A DNA stretch of 64,000 bases from Nocardioides lijunqiniae (GTDB lineage: Bacteria; Actinomycetota; Actinomycetes; Propionibacteriales; Nocardioidaceae): positions 124,001-188,000 of the forward strand of contig NZ_JACJGM010000001.1 in NCBI RefSeq assembly GCF_015024225.1, given 5' to 3'. The translations under genes were made by a program, and so were the position numbers. Shown in pieces: positions 45,360 through 56,073 of this stretch. Every line of letters begins with the position of its first letter. The stretch's first letter is position 1. Under the pieces are notes generated by a model that searched no databases, was not told the DNA's origin, and saw only the letters and a list, made by a program, of their open reading frames with translations.

Positions 45360-46757
45360 GTGCGTCGCACGATCGGCACGGTGCTGGTGCTCGCGCTCGT
45401 CCTGGCGGGCCTCGCGACCTGGCACTACGACCTCCTCGACCGCTGGCTGGAGCCTGACTCCTCCTCCGCCGACCCCGCCGCGATCGCGCCGCCGGAGGGC
45501 GTCGACCTGCCCCCGGTGCTCGCCCCGGGCGACGTCGCGCCCGTGGCCCGGTCCTCGGCGCTGAGCCCGGCGAAGGTGCGGCGCGCGCTCGCGCCGTACC
45601 TCGACGACCCCGACCTCGGGCGGCACGTGCTGGCCGCGGTCGCGCCCCTGGCCGGCGGGCGGCCCGTCGTGGTCGGGGGGTCCGGAGCGGCCGTCCCCGC
45701 CTCGACCACCAAGGTCGTCACGAGTGCCGCGGCGCTGCTCGCGCTGGGCCCCGACCACACCTTCCAGACCTCCGTCGTCCGGGCCGGCCCCCGCCGCATC
45801 GTGCTCGTGGGCGGGGGTGACCCCTTCCTGGCGCGCGCGCCCGCGGCGGCCGGCGACGAGCAGCCGTATCCCGCCCGCGCCGACGTGGTGACCCTCGCGA
45901 AGCGGACCGCCGCGGCGCTGCGCGAGCAGGGGGTGCGCCGGGTGCGCGTCGAGTACGACGCCGGGCCGTTCACCGGTCCCTCCGCCAGCCGCCAGTGGGA
46001 GCCCGACTACGTGCCCGACGGGGTGGTCTCGCCGATCTCCTCGCTGTGGGTCGACGAGGGACGGCCGGCGCAGGGGTTCGGCCGGGTGGCCGACCCGGCG
46101 CTCGACGCGGCGCAGGCGTTCGCGGCGGCGCTGGCCGGGGCCGGCGTGACGGTCGTCGACGGGCCCACCGCGGGCGCCGCGCCCCCCACCGCGGAGACCG
46201 TGGCGCAGGTGACGGGCGCGCCGCTGAGCCAGGTCGTCGAGCGGGTGCTGATGGTGAGCGACAACGAGGCCGCCGAGGTGCTGCTGCGCCAGGTGGGCCT
46301 GCAGGTGAGCGGCGACGCGTCCTTCGAGGGCGGCCGGCGCGGCGTCGTGCGCACCCTGCGCGAGGCGGGGGTCCGCCTCGCCGGGACCACCCTCTACGAC
46401 GGCAGCGGGCTGTCGCGGCGCAACCGGATGACCCCCGCGGTGCTGCTCGACGTCCTGCGCCTGGCGACCCAGCGCCCCGATCTCGCCGCGGTGGTGAGCG
46501 GGCTGCCCGTCAGCGGGTTCAGCGGATCGCTCGCCGACCGCTTCCTCGCCGGCCCCTCCGAGGGCCGCGGGCGGGTGCGGGCCAAGACCGGGACGCTGAC
46601 CGGGGTCGCGTCCCTGGCGGGCGTCGCCACCGACGTGTCCGGCCGGCCCTTGCTGTTCGTGCTGATGGCCGACCGGGTCGGACGTCTGAAGGGCACCGAC
46701 GCCGAGGTCGCCCTCGACGCGGCGGCCGCCGCGCTGGGTGCCTGCCGCTGCGGCTGA
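45360..46757 (+). CDS. dacB: D-alanyl-D-alanine carboxypeptidase/endopeptidase (PBP4 type)
   Basis: The 465-residue class C penicillin-binding protein has a membrane or signal segment at the N-terminus (TVLVLALVLAGLATWHY), SxxK as STTK at 115-118, SDN near 300 (VSDNEAAEVLLRQ) and KTG near 409 (RAKTGTLTGVASLAG). It trims peptidoglycan stem peptides outside the membrane. GGAGGTGAGAG directly before the GTG is a strong ribosome site. Actinobacteria commonly place dacB beside ppa and the tilS-hpt-ftsH block, as here. Confidence 0.93.
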   Translation: MRRTIGTVLVLALVLAGLATWHYDLLDRWLEPDSSSADPAAIAPPEGVDLPPVLAPGDVAPVARSSALSPAKVRRALAPYLDDPDLGRHVLAAVAPLAGGRPVVVGGSGAAVPASTTKVVTSAAALLALGPDHTFQTSVVRAGPRRIVLVGGGDPFLARAPAAAGDEQPYPARADVVTLAKRTAAALREQGVRRVRVEYDAGPFTGPSASRQWEPDYVPDGVVSPISSLWVDEGRPAQGFGRVADPALDAAQAFAAALAGAGVTVVDGPTAGAAPPTAETVAQVTGAPLSQVVERVLMVSDNEAAEVLLRQVGLQVSGDASFEGGRRGVVRTLREAGVRLAGTTLYDGSGLSRRNRMTPAVLLDVLRLATQRPDLAAVVSGLPVSGFSGSLADRFLAGPSEGRGRVRAKTGTLTGVASLAGVATDVSGRPLLFVLMADRVGRLKGTDAEVALDAAAAALGACRCG

Positions 46758-46817
46758 CCCCCACCGCCCTCCGCTCGCCCGGGCCGGGGCCTCCCAGGCA
46801 GCGGATAGGTTCGGGGC

Positions 46818-47858
46818 ATGACGTCGAACCCCCAGGAATCGTTGGTCGACTGGGACTTCGCCGTCTCGGTCGGCTCCAAGATCGCCGGCGACGGCCCGGA
46901 GACCAGTCGCGAGGAGGCCGCCGAGGTGGTCGCCGAGCTGCGGGCCGACGCCGATCGCTCGACCGGGCTCGTGCGCGACTTCACCGGGCTCGTCGCTGAG
47001 GACCACACCGCCCCCGTGCTGGTCGTCGACCGCGCCGGCTGGGTGCGCGCCAACGCCGACGGGTTCCGCGTGGTGGTCGCCCCGATCATCGAGAGGCTCT
47101 CGTCGAAGAAGCCGCCCACCGGCCTCGCGCTCAAGGTGGGCTCCCGCATCACCGGCGCCGAGGTCGGCGGCCTTCTGGGCTTCATGGGCTCCAAGGTGCT
47201 CGGCCAGTTCGACCCGTTCTACGAGCCCGACGGCCGGCTGCTGCTGGTGGCGCCCAACATCGTCCACGTCGAGCGCGAGATCGGCGCCGACCCCACCGAC
47301 TTCCGGCTCTGGGTGTGCCTGCACGAGGAGACCCACCGGGTGCAGTTCACCGCGGTGCCGTGGATGCGCGGACACCTCTTCTCCGAGATCGAGGCCATCG
47401 CGTCCACCGTCGAGCCCGCGGGCGTCGAGGACGGCTTCCAGCGGCTGGTCGAGGGCATCAAGGGCGGCGCTCGCGGCGGCAGCCTGGTCGACGTCATGAG
47501 CACGCCGGAGCAGCGCGAGATCATGGACCGCGTCACCGGCGTCATGTCCCTGCTGGAGGGCCACGCCGACGTCGTCATGGACGGCGTCGGGCCCACCGTG
47601 ATCCCCAGCGTCGACAAGATCCGCCGCGCCTTCAACGAGCGCCGCAAGGGCATCGGCACCCTCGACCGCGTCCTGCGCCGCCTGCTCGGTCTCGACGCCA
47701 AGATGGCGCAGTACCGCGACGGCGCGGCGTTCGTCCGCACGGTCGTCGACAAGGTCGGCATGGAGGAGTTCAACGCCGTGTGGGCCGGGCCCGAGAACCT
47801 CCCGTCCAAGGCCGAGATCGCCGACCCCGAGGCCTGGGTCGCCCGCGTCCTGCGATGA
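46818..47858 (+). CDS. Zinc-dependent metalloprotease, DUF2342 / F420-biosynthesis-associated type
   Basis: The 346-residue protein carries the zinc motif HEETH at about 169-173 in VCLHEETHRVQFTAVPW. It matches the actinobacterial family found between dacB and tilS and named for its phylogenetic association with coenzyme F420. No signal peptide is seen, so it is cytoplasmic. TAGGTT lies 6 nt before the ATG. It overlaps tilS by ATGA. Confidence 0.88.
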   Translation: MTSNPQESLVDWDFAVSVGSKIAGDGPETSREEAAEVVAELRADADRSTGLVRDFTGLVAEDHTAPVLVVDRAGWVRANADGFRVVVAPIIERLSSKKPPTGLALKVGSRITGAEVGGLLGFMGSKVLGQFDPFYEPDGRLLLVAPNIVHVEREIGADPTDFRLWVCLHEETHRVQFTAVPWMRGHLFSEIEAIASTVEPAGVEDGFQRLVEGIKGGARGGSLVDVMSTPEQREIMDRVTGVMSLLEGHADVVMDGVGPTVIPSVDKIRRAFNERRKGIGTLDRVLRRLLGLDAKMAQYRDGAAFVRTVVDKVGMEEFNAVWAGPENLPSKAEIADPEAWVARVLR

Positions 47859-48853
47859 GCCTCGACGCCGACGTCGCGGCGGTCCGCCTCGCCGTACGGC
47901 GCCGCGGGCTGGCCGGCCTCGACGACGGCCCGGTCCTCGTGGCCTGCTCCGGCGGCGCGGACAGCCTCGCGCTGCTGGCAGCGACCGTCTTCGAGGCCCG
48001 GGGGACCACCCGGGTCGTCGGGGTCACCGTCGACCACGGGCTCCAGGACGGCTCCGCCGACCACGCCGCCGGCGTGGTCGCCCAGATGGTGGGGCTGGGC
48101 GCCGACGAGACGGCGTCGGCCCGCGTGCAGGTGGACGCGGCGGGGCAGGGTCCCGAGGCGGCCGCCCGCGAGGCGCGCTACGCGGTGCTGGAGCAGATGG
48201 CGACCCACTTCGGGGCCGCGGCGGTGCTGCTCGGCCACACCCTCGACGACCAGGCCGAGACCGTCCTGCTCGGGCTGGCGCGCGGCTCCGGGGGCCGGTC
48301 GATCGCCGGCATGCGTCCCGCGTTCGACGTCTTCCGCCGCCCGCTGCTCGGCATCCGCCGCTCGCAGACCGAGGCCGCCTGCCGGGCCGAGGGCATCGAG
48401 TTCTGGACCGACCCCCACAACGACGACCCCCGGTTCACCCGCTCACGCGTGCGGCACACCGTGCTGCCCGTCCTGGAGCGCGAGCTGGGCCCGGGGGTGG
48501 CGGAGACGCTGGCCCGGACCGCCGAGCAGCTGCGGCCCGACATGGAGGCGCTGGACGACCTCGCCGACGAGGCGCTGGCCCAGCACCTGACCCGGCACCA
48601 CGACGACGAGACCGGCTTCGCGGTGTCCCGCATCCGCCCGCTGCCCCAGGCCGTGCGCACCCGGATGCTCCGGCTGGCCGCCCTGCGCGCGGGGTGCCCA
48701 CCCGGCGAGCTGTTCGCCGTCCACGTCGACGCGCTGGAGCGTCAGGTCTGGAACCGCGACCGGCTCCCGAAGGAGATCCAGCTCCCCGGGCACGTCACGG
48801 CGTACCGCGGGGGAGACCACCTGCGCCTGCGGCGGCGCCCTGTGGAATCCTGA
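47855..48853 (+). CDS. tilS: tRNA(Ile)-lysidine synthetase
   Basis: It converts the wobble cytidine of tRNA-Ile(CAU) to lysidine using ATP, making the tRNA read AUA. The PP-loop is CSGGADSLALL near residue 30; VTVDHGLQDGSADHA and LLGHTLDDQAETVLLGLARG follow. The 332-residue length fits the shorter actinobacterial form. It starts at the ATGA of the metalloprotease gene and is followed 4 bp later by hpt. Confidence 0.94.
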   Translation: MSLDADVAAVRLAVRRRGLAGLDDGPVLVACSGGADSLALLAATVFEARGTTRVVGVTVDHGLQDGSADHAAGVVAQMVGLGADETASARVQVDAAGQGPEAAAREARYAVLEQMATHFGAAAVLLGHTLDDQAETVLLGLARGSGGRSIAGMRPAFDVFRRPLLGIRRSQTEAACRAEGIEFWTDPHNDDPRFTRSRVRHTVLPVLERELGPGVAETLARTAEQLRPDMEALDDLADEALAQHLTRHHDDETGFAVSRIRPLPQAVRTRMLRLAALRAGCPPGELFAVHVDALERQVWNRDRLPKEIQLPGHVTAYRGGDHLRLRRRPVES

Positions 48854-48857
48854 CGAC

Positions 48858-49409
48858 ATGGACGCAGCCCATGTGGAGAACGACCTCGTCAACGTCCTCT
48901 ACACGGAGGCCCAGATCCTCGAGCGGGTCGGCGAGCTCGCCGACGAGATCGAGCGCGACTACGCCGGCAAGGAGCTGCTGATCGTCGGGATCCTGCGCGG
49001 CGCCGTCATGGTCATGGCCGACATGGCCCGTGCCTTCACGCGCCACGTCGAGATGGACTGGATGGCGGTCTCCTCCTACGGCTCCGGCACGAAGTCGTCG
49101 GGCGTCGTGCGGATCCTCAAGGACCTCGACACCGACATCTCCGGGCGCCACGTGGTGATCGTCGACGAGATCATCGACACCGGGCTGACCCTGTCGTGGC
49201 TGACCTCCAACCTCTCGAGCCGCAACCCCGCCAGCGTGGAGATCTGCACCCTGCTCCGCAAGCCGGAGGCACTGCAGATGCCCGTGGACGTCAAGTACGT
49301 CGGCTGGGACATCCCCAACGAGTTCGTCGTCGGCTACGGCCTCGACTACCGCGAGCGCTACCGCAACCTGCGCGACATCGGGACGCTCGCCCCGCACGTC
49401 TACTCCTGA
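48858..49409 (+). CDS. hpt: Hypoxanthine(-guanine) phosphoribosyltransferase
   Basis: It salvages hypoxanthine and guanine with PRPP to IMP and GMP. In 183 residues the PRPP loop VVIVDEIIDTGLTLSWL is clear, with LLIVGILRGAVMVMADMARA before it and DYRERYRNLRDIGTL at the end. The cluster tilS-hpt-ftsH-fol is conserved in many Gram-positives. The next gene, a PRPP synthetase-like protein, would supply its co-substrate. Confidence 0.95.
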   Translation: MDAAHVENDLVNVLYTEAQILERVGELADEIERDYAGKELLIVGILRGAVMVMADMARAFTRHVEMDWMAVSSYGSGTKSSGVVRILKDLDTDISGRHVVIVDEIIDTGLTLSWLTSNLSSRNPASVEICTLLRKPEALQMPVDVKYVGWDIPNEFVVGYGLDYRERYRNLRDIGTLAPHVYS

Positions 49410-49465
49410 GCCGGTCGCGACGGCTACCCTCAGCACACCGAGCGCCTCGACCCGGAAGCAGGCAC

Positions 49466-50443
49466 GTGCGCGAGATCGTCGTCTTCAGCGGTAGTGCCCA
49501 CCGGGCCCTGGCCACGGGCATCTGCGAGCGCCTCGGCATCGAGCTGTCGGCGGTGGAGCTGAGCCGCTTCTCCAACGACTGCCTGCAGGCCCAGCTCCAG
49601 GCGAACTGCCGCCAGCGCGACGTCTTCCTGGTGCAGCCGCTCTCGCCGCCCACGCAGGAGCACCTCATGGAGCTGCTGCTGATGATCGACGCCGCCCGGG
49701 GCGCCTCCGCCGCCTCCATCACCGCGGTCGTTCCGTACTACTCCTACGCGCGCTCGGACAAGAAGGACGCCTCGCGGATCTCGATCGGTGGCCGCCTGGT
49801 CGCCGACCTGCTCGTGGCCTCCGGCGTGCACCGCGTGATCACGATGAACCTCCACGCGCCCCAGGTGCACGGCTTCTTCTCCGTGCCCGTCGACCACCTC
49901 ACGGCGCTGGGCGAGCTGGCCGACCACTTCCAGGGCCAGGACCTGACCGACGCGGTCGTGGTCTCCCCCGACTTCGGCAACGCCAAGACCGCCACCCAGT
50001 TCTCCCGCCTGCTCGGGCTGCCGGTCGCGGCCGGCAGCAAGAAGCGGCTGGCCGACGACCGGGTGGTCATCGACGAGATCGTCGGCGACGTCGCCGGCAA
50101 GCGCGCGATCGTCCTGGACGACGAGATCTCCACCGGCGGCTCGATCCTGGAGCTGCTCGACCGGCTGGCCGACCAGGGCTGCACCAGCGCGGCGGTCGCC
50201 TGCACCCACGGGCTGTTCGTCGGCAAGGCGCTGGAGCGGCTCCAGGGGCACCCGATGATCTCCGAGGTGGTCACCACCGACACCGTGCCGAGCCCCACCG
50301 GCTGGCCCGAGCTGAAGGTGCGCTCGGTGGCGGGGCTCTTCGCGGCGGCGATCCAGCGCATCCACGAGGGCGAGTCGGTCAGCAGCCTGTTCGACGGCGT
50401 CGACCCCGCCCACGCCTCCCCGCAGCCCCGCCTCTTCGACTGA
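49466..50443 (+). CDS. prs: Ribose-phosphate pyrophosphokinase-like protein, divergent
   Basis: The 325-residue protein follows the PRPP synthetase plan: FSNDCLQAQLQANCRQRDVF, VVPYYSYARSDKKDASR, NLHAPQVHGFFSVPVDHL, SPDFGNAKTA and the PRPP loop IVLDDEISTGGSI. Canonical Prs has VDDMIDTGGT and YGYARQDRK; here Ser replaces the second loop Asp and the RQDRK stretch is altered. It may be a paralogue with changed regulation or activity. The GTG follows GGAAGCAGG. It sits between hpt and ftsH, where a prs gene is not usual. Confidence 0.82.
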   Translation: MREIVVFSGSAHRALATGICERLGIELSAVELSRFSNDCLQAQLQANCRQRDVFLVQPLSPPTQEHLMELLLMIDAARGASAASITAVVPYYSYARSDKKDASRISIGGRLVADLLVASGVHRVITMNLHAPQVHGFFSVPVDHLTALGELADHFQGQDLTDAVVVSPDFGNAKTATQFSRLLGLPVAAGSKKRLADDRVVIDEIVGDVAGKRAIVLDDEISTGGSILELLDRLADQGCTSAAVACTHGLFVGKALERLQGHPMISEVVTTDTVPSPTGWPELKVRSVAGLFAAAIQRIHEGESVSSLFDGVDPAHASPQPRLFD

Positions 50444-50572
50444 GCGCCGCGGCCGCGTCGCCTCCCCGGCCCGCGGCAGCCACGCGGGAACCACTCCGCC
50501 CGCTCGGCCGTTTCACCCATGTGCCTGAGAGACTGTGCGGTGAGATCGGCGTGTACCGTCGAGTGTTCAGTC

Positions 50573-50596
50573 CTGGGCTCACCTCGACAGGCCCAG
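50573..50596 (+). promoter_or_regulatory. Hairpin in the ftsH leader
   Basis: CTGGGC (50573-50578) and GCCCAG (50591-50596) pair around a 12-nt loop. A -10 candidate TACCGT (50554-50559) lies just upstream, so the hairpin would be near the 5' end of the ftsH mRNA, about 20 nt before the start codon. Function unknown. Confidence 0.35.
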
Positions 50597-50615
50597 TACA
50601 AGCGAAGAGAAGTCT

Positions 50616-52700
<2,085 letters not shown>

Positions 52701-52702
52701 AC

Positions 52703-53323
52703 GTGGCCGACCCGATCAGCACGCCCGAGCGCCCGCCGGAGGAGATCCCGGAGTTCGACCACGAGCGTGCGGCGGCCGCCGTGCGCGAGCTGCTGTTCGC
52801 CATCGGCGAGGACCCCGACCGCGAGGGGCTGCGGGAGACCCCGGCCCGGGTCGCGCGCGCCTACGCCGAGCTCACCCTGGGGCTGCGCCAGACGCCCGAG
52901 GACGTGCTCACCACGACGTTCGACATCGGCCACGACGAGATGGTGCTGGTGCGCGACATCGAGCTGTGGTCGATGTGCGAGCACCACCTCGTGCCGTTCA
53001 CCGGCGTCGCCCACGTCGGCTACATCCCCGCCGAGAGCGGCAAGATCACGGGGCTGTCCAAGCTCGCGCGCCTGGTCGACGTCTACGCCAAGCGCCCCCA
53101 GGTCCAGGAGCGCCTCACCACCCAGGTGGCCGACGCCCTCATGGACATCCTGGCGGCGCGCGGGGTCATCGTGGTGATCGAGGCCGAGCACCTCTGCATG
53201 ACCATGCGCGGGGTCCGCAAGGCCGGGGCGCGCACCATCACCTCCGCGGTGCGGGGCTCGATGCTCTCGGACCCCGCCACCCGCAACGAGGCGATGGCGC
53301 TGATCAACAGCCGCCGCGGCTGA
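52703..53323 (+). CDS. folE: GTP cyclohydrolase I
   Basis: It makes 7,8-dihydroneopterin triphosphate from GTP, the first folate step. The 206-residue sequence has [20 protein letters not shown] with the zinc Cys and His, [20 protein letters not shown], and [20 protein letters not shown] with the second zinc Cys. It starts 2 bp after the ftsH stop. Its own stop lies in a hairpin shared with the convergent methyltransferase gene. Confidence 0.96.
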   Translation: MADPISTPERPPEEIPEFDHERAAAAVRELLFAIGEDPDREGLRETPARVARAYAELTLGLRQTPEDVLTTTFDIGHDEMVLVRDIELWSMCEHHLVPFTGVAHVGYIPAESGKITGLSKLARLVDVYAKRPQVQERLTTQVADALMDILAARGVIVVIEAEHLCMTMRGVRKAGARTITSAVRGSMLSDPATRNEAMALINSRRG

Positions 53324-53338
53324 CGGGCCCGCCGTCAG
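53320..53338. terminator. Hairpin covering both stop codons of folE and the convergent gene
   Basis: CTGACGG and CCGTCAG form 7-bp arms around GCCCG. TGA of folE and the reverse TGA of the methyltransferase are both inside the arms. Confidence 0.5.
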
Positions 53339-54192
53339 GCGGAGGCGCCGTGGGCGGTGTCGCCGGCCTTCTTGCGGCCGGGGGTGGGGCCGCCGCCCTC
53401 GTTGTTGAGGCCCTTCTCGATGAAGATCAGGTTGTGGTAGGCGTGCACGGCGACCACGTGGCGGTCGCTGTAGGTGGGCTCGTAGTCGGCGTCGAGGAAC
53501 TCCTCGTAGTTGAGGCCGTCCAGGAGGTCCTTGACCAGGGCCATGGTCGTCGTGGGGTCCTGCCTGTCCTCGCTGCCACCCCACGTGGGCCAGTAGGAGG
53601 TCTGGGTGTCCTCGATGGCGTAGACGCCGTCGTCGGCGAGCATGGGGAACAGCACCCGGAAGGTCTCCCGGATGTGCTCGGGGCGGTGGCTGCCGTCGTC
53701 GATGACGACCTGCGGGCGACCGTTCTCCGCCACGATGCGCTCGAGGACCTCGCGGTCGGTCTGGCTGCCCTGGTAGGCCTTGATCCGGGGCGCCTCGACG
53801 AACGACTTGTCCTCGATGTCGAGGCCCACGATCTGGGCGCGCGGGAAGAAGTGCTTCCACATGCGCAGGGACCGGCCGCCCTGCTTCTCCCGGGCGTAGC
53901 CGCCGATCCCGATCTCCAGCAGGGTGAACCGCTCGTCGCGCAGGTGCTCGAGGTGGCGCTGGTAGTGCGGGGTGTAGAAGTGCCGTCCCCACTTGTCCGT
54001 GCGGAACTCCTGGGCCAGCTCGGTCAGGTCCATCGCCTGCAGCCGGCGGCGCCGCTGCTCGGCGGGGCTGAGCGGTGCGACGGGCTGGGGAGCCGGCGCT
54101 GCGCCCGCGAGGCCGCGCAGCCGCCGCCAGAGCGACTCCGGCACGAGGGGCTTGACCACGCGCACCGCCAGGGTCCGCAACGGGTGGGGCAT
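53335..54192 (-). CDS. SAM methyltransferase, macrocin O-methyltransferase (MycE/TylE)-like
   Basis: The 285-residue protein carries FRTDKWGRHFYTPHYQRHLE, LLEIGIGGYAREKQGGRSLR, MWKHFFPRAQIVGLDIED and VVIDDGSHRPEHIRETF, the signature of metal-dependent sugar O-methylases such as MycE and TylE. It also resembles uncharacterised cell-surface glycan methylases. It lies on the opposite strand between folE and folP, splitting the usual folate operon. GGAGACCTG precedes the ATG; a -10 (TAGTTT, 54251-54246) lies about 55 nt upstream. Confidence 0.8.
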   Translation of the reverse strand: MPHPLRTLAVRVVKPLVPESLWRRLRGLAGAAPAPQPVAPLSPAEQRRRRLQAMDLTELAQEFRTDKWGRHFYTPHYQRHLEHLRDERFTLLEIGIGGYAREKQGGRSLRMWKHFFPRAQIVGLDIEDKSFVEAPRIKAYQGSQTDREVLERIVAENGRPQVVIDDGSHRPEHIRETFRVLFPMLADDGVYAIEDTQTSYWPTWGGSEDRQDPTTTMALVKDLLDGLNYEEFLDADYEPTYSDRHVVAVHAYHNLIFIEKGLNNEGGGPTPGRKKAGDTAHGASA

Positions 54193-54222
54193 CAGGTCTC
54201 CTGCTCGTCGGGGGCTCGTCGG

Positions 54223-54239
54223 GCCGGCGCCTTGCCGGC
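54223..54239 (-). promoter_or_regulatory. Leader hairpin of the methyltransferase gene
   Basis: GCCGGC-GCCTT-GCCGGC on the plus strand forms a 6-bp stem in the 5' leader, between the -10 (TAGTTT) and the ribosome site. Role unknown. Confidence 0.35.
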
Positions 54240-54303
54240 GGTGACAAACTACCGTCCCCGATCAGCCGGCCGGCGCCGTGCACCGAGCCACTAGCCTCTC
54301 CTC

Positions 54304-55140
54304 ATGGCGACGACCCCGGTGCTGATGGGTGTCGTGAACGTGACTCCGGACTCGTTCTCGGACGGTGGCCGGTGGCTGCGACCCGACGCCGCCGTCGCCC
54401 ACGGGCTCGGGCTGCTCGCGGACGGCGCCGACGTGCTGGACATCGGCGGGGAGTCCACCCGGCCCGGCGCGACGCGCCCGCTGGTGGCCGAGGAGCTCGA
54501 CCGCGTGGTGCCGGTGATCGCCGCCCTGGCGGCCGAGGGCGCCACGGTCTCGGTGGACACCATGCGGGCCGAGGTGGCCGAGGCGGCCGTCGCGGCGGGG
54601 GCCACGATCGTCAACGACGTCTCCGGCGGGCTCGCCGACCCGCGGATCCTGCGCGTCGTCGCCGAGGCGGGCGTCACCTACGTCGCGATGCACTGGCGCG
54701 CGCACGCCGACCAGATGGGCGACCTCGCCGTCTACGACGGGCCCGGCGGCGTCGTGGCCGCGGTGCGCGACGAGCTCGCGGCCCGCGTGGACGCCGTCCT
54801 CGCGGCCGGCGTCGCCCCGGAGCGCCTGGTGCTCGACCCCGGCCTGGGCTTCGCCAAGCTCGCCGAGCACAACTGGTCGCTGCTGCGCGACCTGGGACGG
54901 CTCCAGGAGCTGGGGCTCCCGATCCTGGTCGGGGCCAGCCGCAAGGCGTTCCTCGGCCGGCTGCTCGCCCGCGCCGACGGAACCCCCCGCCCGGTCGACC
55001 GGCGCGAGCACGCCCATGTGACGGTGGTCCTGCACTGCGCACGTCAGGGCGTGTGGGGGCTGCGGGTGCACGACGTCCGCGCCAGCCGCGACGCGCTGGC
55101 GGCGTACGACCTGCTGCACCCGACGGAAGGCGCCACATGA
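54304..55140 (+). CDS. folP: Dihydropteroate synthase
   Basis: It joins dihydropterin diphosphate with p-aminobenzoate; the sulfonamide target. The 278-residue protein has GVVNVTPDSFSDGG, DIGGESTRPGA, NDVSGG and LVLDPGLGFAKLAEHNW, all family signatures. TAGCCT (54292-54297) is 6 nt before the ATG with no ribosome site, so the fol operon proper begins here with a leaderless transcript. It overlaps folB by ATGA. Confidence 0.96.
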   Translation: MATTPVLMGVVNVTPDSFSDGGRWLRPDAAVAHGLGLLADGADVLDIGGESTRPGATRPLVAEELDRVVPVIAALAAEGATVSVDTMRAEVAEAAVAAGATIVNDVSGGLADPRILRVVAEAGVTYVAMHWRAHADQMGDLAVYDGPGGVVAAVRDELAARVDAVLAAGVAPERLVLDPGLGFAKLAEHNWSLLRDLGRLQELGLPILVGASRKAFLGRLLARADGTPRPVDRREHAHVTVVLHCARQGVWGLRVHDVRASRDALAAYDLLHPTEGAT

Positions 55141-55511
55141 CCGACGAGCTCGCCGTGCTCGGCATCGAGTGCTACGGCCACCACGGGGTCTTCGAGTTCG
55201 AGCGGCGCGAGGGCCAGACCTTCGTGATCGATCTCTCGCTCGGCATCGACACGGCCGCCGCCGCGGCCTCGGACGACTTGCAAGACACCGTCGACTACGG
55301 GAGTCTCGTGGCCTCGGTGAAAGCCGCCGTGGAGAAAGATCCGGTCGACCTGATCGAGACCCTCGCCCAGCGGATCGCGGACGTGTGCCTCTTGCACGTT
55401 CGTGTTGAATGGGCGCGGGTGACCGTTCACAAGCCGGATGCCCCCATCGAGGCGACGTTCTCGGACGTAGCGCTCACGATCACCCGGAAACGCGAGGGCC
55501 GCCGTGACTGA
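55137..55511 (+). CDS. folB: Dihydroneopterin aldolase
   Basis: The 124-residue enzyme converts dihydroneopterin to hydroxymethyl-dihydropterin. ECYGHHGVFEFERREGQTF and the Glu/Lys pair in VTVHKPDAPIEATF are conserved; oligomer assembly is expected. It is coupled to folP and overlaps folK by 8 bp. From about 55275 on it uses many A/T-ending codons (AAA, GAT, GTT, CGT, GAA) that are nearly absent in its neighbours. Confidence 0.94.
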   Translation: MTDELAVLGIECYGHHGVFEFERREGQTFVIDLSLGIDTAAAAASDDLQDTVDYGSLVASVKAAVEKDPVDLIETLAQRIADVCLLHVRVEWARVTVHKPDAPIEATFSDVALTITRKREGRRD

Positions 55512-56073
55512 GACCCCCAACCCGAACATCATCGACGCCGACACCCTCACCGGTGAGATGCGACCGATCCGACGTGCGGTGCTGGCCCTCGGATCGAACC
55601 TCGGCGACAAGATGGCCAGCCTCCAGGGCGCGGTCGAGGCCATCGCCGACACCCCCGACGTCTGGGTCACCGCCGTCTCCCCGGTCTACGAGACGGAGCC
55701 CGTGGACTCTCCTCCCGACGCGGAGAGCTACCTCAACGCGGTGCTGCTGGTCGACACCACCCTCGCCGCGCACCGCCTGATGGACCGGGCGCTGGCCATC
55801 GAGGACGCCTTCGACCGCGAGCGCACGGAGGTCCCCAACGCCCCACGCACCCTCGACGTCGACCTCATCGTGGTCGGCGACCGGCGCAGCGACGACGAGC
55901 ACCTGCGCCTGCCGCACCCGCGGGCCGCGGAGCGCCCGTTCGTGCTGAAGCCCTGGTACGACGTCGAGCCGGACGCCGTCTTCCCCGACCGCGGCCCGAT
56001 CGCCGAGCTGCTGGCCGCTCTCGGCACCGACGGGCTCGTCCAGCGCGAGGACCTCGCGCTCGACGTGGAGTGA
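55504..56073 (+). CDS. folK: Hydroxymethyl-dihydropterin pyrophosphokinase
   Basis: The 189-residue protein has LALGSNLGDKMASLQGAVE, the folK start motif, VSPVYETEPVD and DRERTEVPNAPRTLDVDLI with the metal aspartates, then LPHPRAAERPFVLKPW. It transfers diphosphate from ATP to make the folP substrate. The N-terminus is about 20 residues longer than usual. GTG start inside folB; its stop overlaps the DUF3180 start. Confidence 0.95.
   Translation: MTETPNPNIIDADTLTGEMRPIRRAVLALGSNLGDKMASLQGAVEAIADTPDVWVTAVSPVYETEPVDSPPDAESYLNAVLLVDTTLAAHRLMDRALAIEDAFDRERTEVPNAPRTLDVDLIVVGDRRSDDEHLRLPHPRAAERPFVLKPWYDVEPDAVFPDRGPIAELLAALGTDGLVQREDLALDVE

Noticed and set aside
48846..48857. Leaderless promoter for hpt (AATCCT 6 nt before the ATG)
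   Set aside because: The hexamer does not fit TAnnnT and hpt follows tilS by 4 bp, so co-transcription is the simpler reading.
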